Positions 37,202 through 48,597 of a stretch of 64,000 bases of DNA are shown here, one piece after another. The translations under genes and the position numbers were made by a program. The stretch lies in contig NC_052017.1 of NCBI RefSeq assembly GCF_015832195.1, forward strand, positions 78,431,801-78,495,800, given 5' to 3'. The DNA is from Motacilla alba alba. Taxonomy: Eukaryota; Chordata; Aves; Passeriformes; Motacillidae. How positions within the stretch are numbered: the stretch's first letter is position 1; each line of letters begins with the position of its first letter. Below the pieces are notes generated by a model. The model was not told the DNA's origin. It made no database searches and was given only the letters and a program-made list of their open reading frames with translations.

Positions 37202-40200
37202 GTATTTAAGTATTGAGATAGCTTATGAGAATCATTCATACCCGTACAGAAGATCAAAATGAGGCTTTGAAACATCAAGCTTTGGCTATAGGCAAATTCA
37301 GATAGTGTACATTTGGGTGCTGTCAAAGTAATTTCTAATTTTAATGCTCTTCTAGATCAGTTTCACAGAGAGCTGTGCTGTTTATTTTTCTTTCTTAACT
37401 GTTGAGTAATTGGGGGGGAGCTGTTTTCCATCAACTGTTCATGTATTATCAGGCCCTCTGCCTAGATCCTAGGAAGGAACCTTCTAAGCTACATATAAAC
37501 TTCACAGCCAGAAATCCATTGTGTGGGTTGTGCATCCATGTCCTGTAGCCCATGGCTCTTGGACCTTTGTAAAGTGAGGGATCATGTTTTGTTTTGTCTT
37601 GTTTTGTTTTTTTTAATCCACAGACAAGGTTATGAAGATATTTTACTGCCTTCATTTACAACAAAATTAAATTAGTTTAAAATTTATATGTCACTTTAAT
37701 ACTCTACTTTTTATCTCATTTTTTCATCTGATTGCCTGGGAATCCAGGCATAGTATATTCAGATTTTTTATTATTCAACTTGTTTTTTTTTTCCCCAGAC
37801 TACCTTTTGATGATTTGTGATCCTAAAGAACCTGAAAGCCACTATTCTTCAATGACTCTTGTCATCTACAGAGAAGAGGCTGAAGAAGTGTCTGTGGGTT
37901 GTCTGCTCTTGACACTGAGGGGACAATGGGTTAGGAGCCATCATAGTGGCTTCATGGATACTTTTGTCTTTCTCTAGTAAGCTGCCATATTTGAGGGCAG
38001 TTTGCAAAAGGATGTCTAAAGAGGTCCAAAAATAATCTAAGTACCAATATATATGAAAGGATCTTCCTTTGCTGCCTCTTTTGTAGTTCACAAGAGCACC
38101 ATATAAAGAGTTAGCCTTGTTCACTGATTACTATCAATATTTGAACATTGCTGAGTTAGCAGCTGTCAGAATATGCTCCTTGCTTAGCTTTTAATTAATG
38201 ATATCTGAATCATAATAGAGGTAGATGACATCTGATAAGGTATAGATCAAATGGGCACATAAAAATTTCAGGCAGAGGCAATTTCTACTAGATAGCTGAA
38301 GATACCAGAGATGGATCTTGCACTTTTAGTTACCTTTTTATTGACACCATTGAGACCTTGCTGCAGAACATATAAATCAATACTTTCTTTAATGGCCACA
38401 GGAGAGCCACTATTAACATAAGAATTCAGAATAAGGGATTCCTTACATTAGTCTCGAGTGGGTGCAATATCACTAAGCAATTAATGGCAACAGGGAAAAG
38501 CTGAGAGAGTCTCATTTTGAAATGGAAACACTCTGACAAGCAGATCCTTATTCCTCTTGTAGCAAAGAACTGCTTTCTCAACACGGCTACCTAGACAGCT
38601 AGCATGAGGGATCTTTCCAGAACTGAAACCTGTCTTCTTTTCACAGTTCCTGGGAAGCACAGCACTGCCCATATGGAAATAAAATGTGGGGGGACAAAAC
38701 TTAGAAGCTACCTCAAACCCTAAAAGCATCTTAATTATGTGGACTTGATCAAGTATTAATTCCCTAGCTAGGTTCGCATCTTTCTGCAGCTGATCTTCAG
38801 GTGTTTTACGAGGCATAGGACACTTTACCTCCATGATGTGGACTAAGCTCTTGTTTTCTACATGTTTATGGTTTTCAGGAAGGCTCTGCTATGTGACAGC
38901 ACTTCTGGGCAGCTGGAATTCATGGCAGAGGACGTGGCTGCATAGATGCTGCTGTGCTTGGACATGAACTTAAAAGAGACTGTAAGAATTATCTGTTCTT
39001 ACCTGGAAAGGGAAAAGGAGAAAGCAAAGTGACCTGCCAGCAACCGTTCTCCTTTGCAGTCCCAGAAAGGGATAGTCTTGCCATTTTAAAAAATAGACCC
39101 TAGACTTAAGAAGCTGTCAGTAGCTTCTAGCATGAGAGCCAGAATAGGTAATAACATTAAGAATTAATAGTATGATGCTCCCAATGTTTCTTAAGTTTAA
39201 TGATGGGACCAGAAGTGGTGATCTGAATTGCAGATGGTAGTGGTTCCTTCCTCTCTGATTTGGCTTTGATAGTTCCTTTGATGTAGAAGAACTGTGAGCT
39301 TAATTTGCATAACATTACTCCCACTCTTATCAGTCTGCTGATGAGATATCTTTATTAAATTTTTCACTATTTCAGGATTATTTACATGCTTTCTGATTTT
39401 ATAGTGAGGTTCTGCTTTACTACACAGGGAGCCTACTGATGAACATCTGGTACCTTATGAATTTTGATAGTTTTAGTATGGTGTTTTAAATTTTGCTCCT
39501 GTTACAAATCACTCCATCAGAAATTACTACCATTCTTAATTGATGTGCAATGTCTTTTCAGGAAATGGCAACTGAAGATGATTAAATGAGTAGAAGAATA
39601 AAAATTATGAACAAGTTCAATTGATGAGTTTGCCTTTTATTAATATGAACATATGGGATATTTACAAAACAAAACATGAAAATAAATACATCTGTTTTCA
39701 TAAATTCTCCTCTAAGTTATAATGCTCACTTGTATTCTAACTTTTTCTTCCTCTCTTTCTTTTATATAACAGAATATCTCAAAAAAAAAAATTCTGTTAC
39801 TGCTGGGCAAAGAAGAAGAATAAAAATGTGTTTTGAATGTAAAAGAAGAGCCAGTTTTTGTCCAGAAACTAAATTGTTTTTTGAAACTCAGTTATACATG
39901 AAATGCACACAGTTACTATTCTTATTTTCCCTAATTTATACAGTTATACTACAATATGACATCACCCAGTTCTCAATGTCTGACACTTTTTTTCTCTTGT
40001 CTTTTAGTATATTGTTCAATTTTGTTTTCAGGTAGCACAGTGAGAAAGATTTAAAAAAATCCAGATTTGCAAACATAGGAAAGATTTCCTTTAAAAAATT
40101 ATTAACTTTTTTATCCACTAGAAGCAGTTCAGGAGATGAAGTCTACTTTGTTGCTCAAAACTAAAAAACAATCTTCAGAGCTGTTCTAATCTGATTTGTA

Positions 40201-41417
40201 GAGTTCCCCCATGCACATCCCTGGGACAGGAGAGAGGGAAGGTGCTGATGCACCCATGACCGAGCTCTAATTCTGGATGCATTTTGGAGGTTTCCACTGC
40301 AATTCAAATAGCAATGAAAGCATTATGTTTTCAATATGCAGCCTATAAAAACACTTTCCATAAGAAAGGGCTTATTTGCCTACAGATAAAAACAAGAATT
40401 AAAACAAAGATTCTGGAGAACAGCATCAAGGAGCTGCAACGTTGCTTTGTTAGGAGGGGCAAGAAAGACTGCCAAAGACAATCTTGTAGACCCCTCTGCA
40501 GCTTGCAAATTATTTTCATTCCACCAGGTAATTTTTGTAACATTTTATTTCACAGTTTGCCAATTTGCCTGTCCTTTAAATCAGAATATCTTGAGGCCTG
40601 TGAAAGTCCAAGAATGCACTTTAGAAATGAGGTTCTTCTTGACAGAAAGAATGTACTGGACTCACACTAAAATTAAAAAAAAATCTGAAGGTTTTTTTTT
40701 CTTTTTAAAATTCCATTGTAAAAAGCAGTACCTTAAAGTAAAATTTATTGAATAATGCAATGTATTCTAGGAATTACATATGAAGGTCTAAATTAAACAT
40801 CAAAGAATTACACCACTGGCTTGTTCTTAACATGTGTGCTTTGTAATCTCTAGAACGTGTTCAACTAAAGAGAAAAGCAATTTCCATGAATCTCTAAATG
40901 ATACAACCATTTAGCCTGTGTGGTTGATTTTGATTGAAAATACATTCTCATTTCCTTCTCCCAAAGTAACCATTGATTTATAATTTGAGTGATAATATGT
41001 AGCTAAACATTAACATTTCAAATAATTTTTACATATCTGCAATGTCTATATTAGCAGGTTCTCTAATTACCATAAGGCAGTACACTTAAAATACTTTTAA
41101 ATGCAACACTTTTTAGATTGTGCTTTTCCTTCTTTTAAAAGAACACTAAGAATTTGGAAGGGTGCATGGAGAGGATCACTTTTTTATTTGACGAATTGAG
41201 TTTATAATAAAACTGCTCCAAAGACCAAATGAAAAATATCTGAGATGGCAGAAGGCAGGATATTAATGTATTGATATCATCTGGATAATAATACAGTATG
41301 TTCCTGAACTTAGATGTCTTCAGAAACTCTGAGAAATAAATTGACTATGTTTTTCAGGTATCAAAAAGTTATGAAGTACATTTAGATTTTAAAACTGTAC
41401 TTAGAAATAGATGATAT

Positions 41418-41420
<3 letters not shown>

Positions 41421-41460
<40 letters not shown>
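41421..41460. repeat. (CA)20 microsatellite
   Basis: Twenty uninterrupted CA units, a likely polymorphic locus. The long Cys/Val-alternating open frame on the minus strand here is the translation of this repeat and not a gene. Confidence 0.95.
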
Positions 41461-41464
<4 letters not shown>

Positions 41465-42816
41465 ACTGCAGTGCCCTGATGAAGCTGCAGAATACATTCA
41501 CAAGGAGCAACTCTCTTTTGACAGAATTTGCTCTACAAGGAATAAGTGGGTCTGGAGTACTCCCATGGTAGCTCCATACCTCACAATGCAGGAAGCAACA
41601 ATGCAAAATATGTGTAAACATCTCAGCTGTCCACAGATGCCAGAACAGCCCTTGAGGCATAGGGTAGCTTGTGTTCGTGGCTACATCAATACACCAAACA
41701 GGGAGGCATGAAGTTTCTCTACATCACCTTTGCCCTTTTCTTACACCTTCAGGCTAAGCACAAGCCCAAATTTGTTGTTGCGATAAGTTTGCATTGTGGC
41801 TGAGTTCTTTAATACTGAGCACATTCCAAAAACACCCCTCTTTTCACTGTTCTCAAGGGTTAATTCAATAAACAAAACACAATAAAAACTACTGAAAAGT
41901 CTGGAGCAGGAAGGAAGCTGACTTACTACTCCTTGGTTTCCCATGCTGCCAGTGTAATAAATTGCCATTTTCAACACGGTGGCTGCAGTTGGCTTAGAAT
42001 TTAATCTTCTTTTGTTATTTTTAAAATTATTACTATTACTAAGTAATTAAGATTTAGCACATCAGTCCTAAAAGCATGAGCCTTTGTAGTGGGAGGAGGA
42101 GGGGGCCAGAAGAGTTTCATTGCTGTTTCACTCATTGTGGGAGGATTTTCCTCGAAAGTATCATCTTTTTGGGTAATCATTGGGGGTAGAGGAAAACACC
42201 CATCCTAGGAAACACGATAACAAAATTGCTTTTAATGTTTGTAAGGACAGGAATCTGATGTTTTAATTTAAAAGAAAGCCCAGTGGATATTTTTAAAACT
42301 GACAACAACACCTTACACCTATTTTTCTGGTGCTTCCCAGTTCCCTTCCTCTACCTGGCACAAGCATAAGCTTGTGTATAAGAAGGACTTCTATAACTTT
42401 CCTCACATATCTTACTCATCTTCATATGGCCATGCTTTTCTTTTTTTTTCTTTCTGTTTGCAATTTTTTCTGTTTGCGATTTTTGCTATGCACTGTCCAC
42501 TTGGTTTGCTAAACAGATAAAATGTTTTTTAAAATGTATGTGTTATACTGAAGTATGTTTTTTCCATAAGCTTATTTCACTTGTCACTCCATATACTGTG
42601 TGAAATCTTTGATCATTGCCCACATTTTAATTGAAAAGTAGTTCAAGACAACAGTTGAAGTACCACTTAATTGTTTTTAGATGGCAGACTTGATTTTTAT
42701 GTAGATTTTTCCGGGTATGGGTATAAATAAAATGCATGACTGTGAAGAAAATGACACTGATTTTGCTTCAAGTTTTCAGAGCACTGAATAAATACAGCTT
42801 GAGCGGTGTTTCTCTT

Positions 42817-42842
42817 CAGGTCTGTACAAACACACAGACCTG
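42817..42842. repeat. perfect hairpin, 9-bp arms, 8-nt loop
   Basis: CAGGTCTGT (42,817-42,825) pairs with ACAGACCTG (42,834-42,842). A partial extra copy, ACCTGACCTGAGG, follows. No transposon boundary recognised. Confidence 0.65.
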
Positions 42843-43735
42843 ACCTGAGGATGCAAATTCTATAAGGGGATAATTTTTGAAAGCAGTATTTTAACTTCTA
42901 CTCATGCAGTTGCCAAATCATTCACAGGGCATTTAATGTTGTTTTGGGTTTTTTTTAAGATACAGACTAAATTCACATTCTTTGTACCAAAAGGACTTGT
43001 TCCTTTATTGAGCAGATTTTTATACCATATGGAAGAGCAGTATCTTCTTGTTACTTGTAAGTTAGGCCTTTGCTTTACCAAATATTATGTGCCTCTGGGA
43101 CAGGAAGAAAGCCTGTGCAACAGGTTTTGGCACTCTTGCCGGCATGTTCAGACAAATTAACTTGCCATGACGAGTTGTGCTTGGTTTTCCCAAGGGGAGC
43201 TAGAGGGGTGTGGAGTTCCATAGCACCACCTCACTTTTTCTCTGTGGACGTCTTTGATTTGTAGCTATTTGTATGGATTTTCTTTACACACGTGATGCTC
43301 CCTCTCCAATCTGTGCACTTGTATAGACCTCATGTAATGTGATCCTCCATCCTTCTCCTTGCAGTAGGTAGCTGAAACAGCAGAAAGCTGTTTAAATCTC
43401 CCTGGAAAAGGCTCTCCTCAGTCTCACCCACACTGGACGCACATACACGGTCTCCTGGCCATCAGACCCATCTGTCAGGATGGCGTGGTGCCCATGCTCA
43501 GCCTTGTGAGATAGATTTACTGCAGCGCAGACACAAAGCAAGCATTGGGTTTAGGGCACGCATTCTATATGGAGTGGCAAATAATGTCTATTATAGGGGA
43601 AATAACACCTTTGGGCTATTAGCAGCACCATATGTTTATTTAGCCTACATGTGTTATGTAGATGTGTGTCATGGGATACGTGGATACAAAACACATGAGC
43701 CAAAATATTTGCACCTGGAAGCATAAAATTAGACT

Positions 43736-43758
43736 CCTATGTATGTATGTCTGTGTAG

Positions 43759-43789
<31 letters not shown>

Positions 43790-43798
43790 TATATATGT
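43736..43798. repeat. compound (TATG)n/(AT)n/(AC)n microsatellite
   Basis: A short TATG run is followed by about eleven AT units, five AC units and a second AT run, then TGTCTGTGTGTCT. A typical compound microsatellite. Confidence 0.9.
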
Positions 43799-43933
43799 CT
43801 GTGTGTCTCTTGTTTTGCAAAAAGCAGAACGCCCTGCAGTCAGTCCCCTGGATGAAAACTGACACACACTCACACCTTCTAAAAATCAAACCAGTTGCAA
43901 ATATGCACTTGAGAGACATCCAGGATAGTGATT

Positions 43934-43981
43934 TTTTAGCAAGATGCTAAAACCCCTAAATTTTTAGCAAGATGCTAAAAA
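43934..43981. repeat. tandemly duplicated hairpin, period 28
   Basis: Two near-identical perfect hairpins lie 28 bp apart. The first is TTTTAGCA-aga-TGCTAAAA (43,934-43,952). The second is TTTTTAGCA-aga-TGCTAAAAA (43,961-43,981). They share the loop AGA and are separated by a short CCCCTAAA-containing spacer. The pattern is a direct duplication of a palindromic unit. Confidence 0.8.
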
Positions 43982-46128
43982 TCCTTTAGCCTCATGCTTT
44001 TGTTGGTTATTTCTGGTACTGCTCTGGATAAGACTTCCATATGGAAGTGAGAGTTTGAAGAAACAGGCTCAGTCTCCTGAGTGCAGTCAGGCAATGCACC
44101 AGTGCTTATGGGGAGGTGGCATTTACTGCTGCAGAATTGCTTCTGGAGCATCACTTCGGGAGCACATAGGCTGATTCATGCTGTCTTTTTCAAATAATGG
44201 ACTGTGAGGCTCCAGCAAAACTTTCTCTTCAGAGTTTTGTGTACAGCTGCTCTCTGTGCACTCTCAGTGTGAGGTCTTCTGACTTCTTGCTCTGTGGGAG
44301 GGTGGGTTAGTGTTTGCTGGAAATGTGGGCTCAGTGATGGCAGTGTGCTGGCAGCAGAGCAGCAGGAGGTCTTGCATACATCCACTGAGCCAAACAAAGG
44401 TCCCTTTGTGGGAGTGCAGCAGCTTCAGAATATACACTTTGTCATCAGCAATTATCTGGGTGTCATAACTGAAGATCTGCCACAACACCTACAACCCTGA
44501 AACACAGTGTGCCTCTGGCATATGGTCAATTTTTTTCTTATTCATTATTACTCTAGATTCCCTTTACAACAATCTGAGTAGGTAAAGGGGTCTGTATACC
44601 ACCACATATAATGGATGTACACAGTTCCCCAAGCACTATTAAATGTTGGAAAATGTAAAAGAGCAACAGAATAAATGAAAATGCATCCCATATATCTTTC
44701 TTTGTATTCATGGGTAGAACTCATAGAATTGTGTGAATTCCTTATTGTTTTAAAGAGTCCTTTTTGAAACACATAGAGGTCCATTTATACCTTCAGGGTT
44801 CATTAGGGGCTGCTTCTGGACAGAGGAGAATGGCAGTTGGTCACTGGTACTATTTTAAATTTTTTCCCTTTTCCAACATTCATTTAAAAGAAGAGGTTTA
44901 TTCATGGATTCAGTTAAATTCATCAGGGATAGCTACACAGGAGAAGGGACTGAAAGCTCCAATTCACTTTAATTTGTCTATTTGCTTACAATCTCTATTG
45001 GAACGCAGTACCAAAGAGACAGACTTTTTTTAATTCATGAACAAACTTTTTGAATTAAATACATTTGAAAAGACACATTTAGTTCTGAGGCCAGACCATT
45101 ACAAGTTCTGGTTCTAGTAAAAGACTGGCACGGTTCTTTGTTATAAAACCACTGTCAAATGAAGTTCTTTGTGGGTCTAGTGTGGCAGAAAGTGGAAATG
45201 TAAAAATCTGCGTTTCACACCACAGGGGCATTGAGTACTCTTTGACATCATCAGTGGGCTTCTGCTCAGAGTTTGCTGTTGGAGTGAACTGTTCTCATGG
45301 GGCTGACATTAAACAAATGTTAAATCTCTGTGAATTCAGTCAGGGCTGGTGTTTGAGTGCTTTGCTGATTCATGCCATGAAAGGGCTAGCAATCCAAAGG
45401 AAATGAACACAGACAATTAAGAAAACAGGGAAGAGCAAGCATTCAGCATGAAACTTCAGTAGATACTGCATTCAACAACATCAACTCTACCTATAGCCAA
45501 AGGATGACAGTAACACTTAGTATGGTATTGATTTGGCAGGTTGCAGATTTGATCACAAATTCAACACATAGCCAAAACCCAGGTAATCTCTGGAGTCCAG
45601 TTCACACCTTTGGGTTACCACTTGTACTCTCAACTCTCATGATCTAGAGAATCTAGGGGTTTTGCAAGGCCCAGGCTGCTACAGCTGCCATATGAAACTT
45701 CTCAACTCTATCTTTATCCTAAGCATTCGATTTGCTGTGTAGTCATCCGTTTGCTACAGGTCTGGGGCAAAAATGTTCATCCTCAGCTGAGCTGATGCCA
45801 AAATGTCCTCATCCTGCCCCCCTAACCATGTAGGGCCTCTGGAGCATTCCTTTACTCCCCAGGAGTTAGGAACTAGTGAAGCCCTTTACTGGTTGGGTGA
45901 TCAACTGGGTCCTTCTTAACCCAGAAAAAAGAGATTCCAAATTGGTCCAGCTCTATATTTATTGGCATAAGTCCATGCATGAACCATCAGAATTACATAG
46001 CTTCCTCTTTCTTTTTCCCAAATACATTATCTACAAAACAACCACATCTTTACAAAGGAAGTTATGTGTGCCTCTTTTAGAAAACACCTGTTGTTTAATA
46101 GACCTCAAATATTATGTATGTATTTACA

Positions 46129-46129
<1 letters not shown>

Positions 46130-46170
<41 letters not shown>
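46130..46170. repeat. (TCTA)10 microsatellite
   Basis: About ten tetranucleotide units in uninterrupted array, preceded by TATGTATGTAT. Likely polymorphic. Confidence 0.95.
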
Positions 46171-46171
<1 letters not shown>

Positions 46172-46966
46172 TGTCTATCTCAGTTTTAATTATGTATTGT
46201 TTCATTTTTGCAAGCAGAGAATAAGAGTGATACTTGCTGTATAGCATATAAAAGTATGTGATCATAGTATTTGATACGTGATTCTGCGAATGATAAATAT
46301 ATTAAAATAATTAATTATGACCTGAAGTATAGTTGCAAACTGACATGCCTGTTTAAATAAATAAGCACTGCTGTACTTAAATTTTTATTTTATTTTCATA
46401 TTATCCTTTGGCCAAGGAAACCTTTCTGAATAAAAATGTGTATCAAATGTATAGCACTTTCTCAATTTTTTTTTTTCTTCAGATTATATTACATGGCACA
46501 TGTTATGTGGTATTTGTCCATCTAATTTAACAGCTTAAAGAAATAAGCAAGATTTCTAAGTTGTGCTTATCCCTGCTAACAATATTCCACAGTCTGTGGA
46601 ATTACTGTCCCATAGGAATTTTTCTCTGGATGTTAAAATCAAGATCTTCTTGTATAGAAATTAAATATTTGTAGTTGTAGAAGGACATGACATTTTCCTA
46701 AATATGCAAATTAAATAACTACTTTTGCCTTGCCTAAGGTACAGAAAAGATGGGATAAGAAGTGTCTTTGTACCTGTGTGTCCTCACTGATGCGTTAGCA
46801 TCTCAGGACAGAGTTGTTCCTATTAAAAAACTGTATTTCTCTGCAGCCCTTCAAAAGACAGAGTCAGAGAACTCAGTTATGTCCTTCTGAAAATGTCTCA
46901 TCTTCCCTTTAAGAGAAATGTCCGCATTTTGAGCCCTGAATAAATTAAGCCTTTAATTATTAAAAC

Positions 46967-46992
46967 TTTTTTTTTTTTTTTTTTTTTTTTTT
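46967..46992. repeat. T26 homopolymer
   Basis: A run of 26 T between TAAAAC and AAAGTAAAAC. It may be the tail of an old insertion, but no adjacent element was recognised. Confidence 0.85.
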
Positions 46993-47232
46993 AAAGTAAA
47001 ACAGTTTTTTACAGTTTTCCCATATCAGCTGAGTACTGACATTGACCACAATCAGATGTATTTGCTCCTGGGCTGAATGTGATATTTTGTTTCAGCCTGT
47101 GTAGTGATAGTATTTGTTTTGGGAGTTTTGTCTTCCTTGGTAATGGTGCCAGTTCCCACTCTGTAACCACTGACTTCTCTTTCCTCTTGAGTTCCCTGGG
47201 CTGTGCCAGCTGTCTGGAGCCACACACTGCAC

Positions 47233-47319
47233 TGGATGGATGGATGGATGGATGGATGGATGGATGGATGGATGGATGGATGGATGGATGAAAGAAGGCC
47301 TAAATGAATGAATGAATGA
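47233..47319. repeat. (TGGA)14 microsatellite with adjacent (AATG)4
   Basis: About fourteen TGGA units (47,233-47,290) are followed 11 bp later by four AATG units (47,302-47,319). The plus-strand 'GWMDGWMDG' and minus-strand 'SIHPSIHP' open frames here are repeat translations. Confidence 0.95.
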
Positions 47320-48574
47320 TAGTCTCTATATTTCACATTGCCATGCCTACACTGGTGTGGTCCTTAAGAGTGAGCAAGGAGAACAGTATAGACATAGACT
47401 GTGGGCACCACTTGCAGAAGACAATCTAATACCATGAATATCTGTGTATCATGAAGTTCAGTACTTTATTTACTGCCTTATGTCTAAAATAGCAAGGTAA
47501 TTTTGTGTTTATGCAAAATGGTTCTAAATGTAAAATGAGTACAAACTTCTAATTCAATATGTTCCTGAAAGCTTGCATGAGACAAGAAATTTAACTCATA
47601 ACTTATCCATTCAGAACATAAGTGCTCCTAGGCTTTAAATGCTGTCATCTGCACTCCCTTGGTGTCAATTCAGAAGTCATTATCTTCAAGAAAGCCCAGA
47701 AGCATAACCTGAAAATACAATATTTTCTGAGTGTGCACTCCCAAGTCCAGCAGCATCATGAAAAGACAAGAATTAGCCAGTTCAGTCATGCAGAGATTGA
47801 CACACCTGCTGGGTTCTTTGCCACGGGCAAGGCTAAGTTAATTACATCCATGGTAAGGTGAGCTTCTGCTGATATATGAGGGCAGAACACACATGTATAA
47901 ATTATCATTAACACAGGTGTTAAAAAGGCATTTCTTGCTGGCAGAGTCTGGCCAAGTAGATTGAATGCATTCCTCCAGAATTAGCTTTGTCACCTTCCCT
48001 ACAAATTGTTGACACACTTTGAATTTTCACAAAATAAATTATTAAGAGGAATTGCTAAGCAGTGCAACAGGCATGAAAGTTCCTCAAAGTCAGCAGAAAA
48101 GAGAAAAGGTGGCAGAGAAAATTACAGTTTTCTCATTTTTATCCTAGCTTGATAATTGGATAAGAAATAAGTCTGGGAAAATATCTGTTCCTTTAGACAT
48201 TGAGACAACCCTTGTGCTGGTAAAAAGGATGATCTAAATTATGACATTGACAGAAATGAATAAAAGAAGTAAAGAAGTCATGATTAAGTGTAAAACCTGC
48301 AGTTTATGACTACTAGTAATGTGCAGTACTATTAAAAAAGGTAATAGCTGGTACTAGCAGACAGAGTTAGAAAGGGCAGGGTGAGATTATTACAGTCAAG
48401 AAGGGAGGTTGTTGCTATGTAAAAGCAGCATATCAAGGAAAAATGAAAACTGAGGTGCCTTCCTCATTTTATCATCTTTAGAGAGTCAAATTAAAGAAAA
48501 AAGGCTAAAACATGCAGGTTTTTTTGATACAGCAAGGACTGTTTCAACTTTGGAGAAAATGTTTTGAAGCTGAT

Positions 48575-48597
48575 ATTATATATATATATGTATGTAT
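48575..48597. repeat. short (TA)n/(TATG)n tract
   Basis: About seven TA units and a short TATG extension in AT-rich DNA. Confidence 0.8.

Larger units (their letters stand above)
28636..41400. other. long AT-rich gene-free stretch
   Basis: About 12.8 kb without CpG island or supported exon. It contains a perfect hairpin (29,766-29,788), a faint CR1-like tail (36,395-36,470) and an AAC microsatellite (37,181-37,201). Several regions are very AT-rich (34.8-35.0 kb, 36.2-36.4 kb). Conserved noncoding elements could be present but cannot be seen from one sequence. Confidence 0.5.

Noticed and set aside
41382..41660. Frame with alternating Cys-Val
   Set aside because: Translation of the CA microsatellite.
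44700..44745. Possible CR1 tail string 'catagaattg'
   Set aside because: Only about ten bases match and the neighbouring sequence does not continue the pattern.
47052..47336. Frames encoding (GWMD)n and (SIHP)n repeats
   Set aside because: Translations of the TGGA microsatellite.
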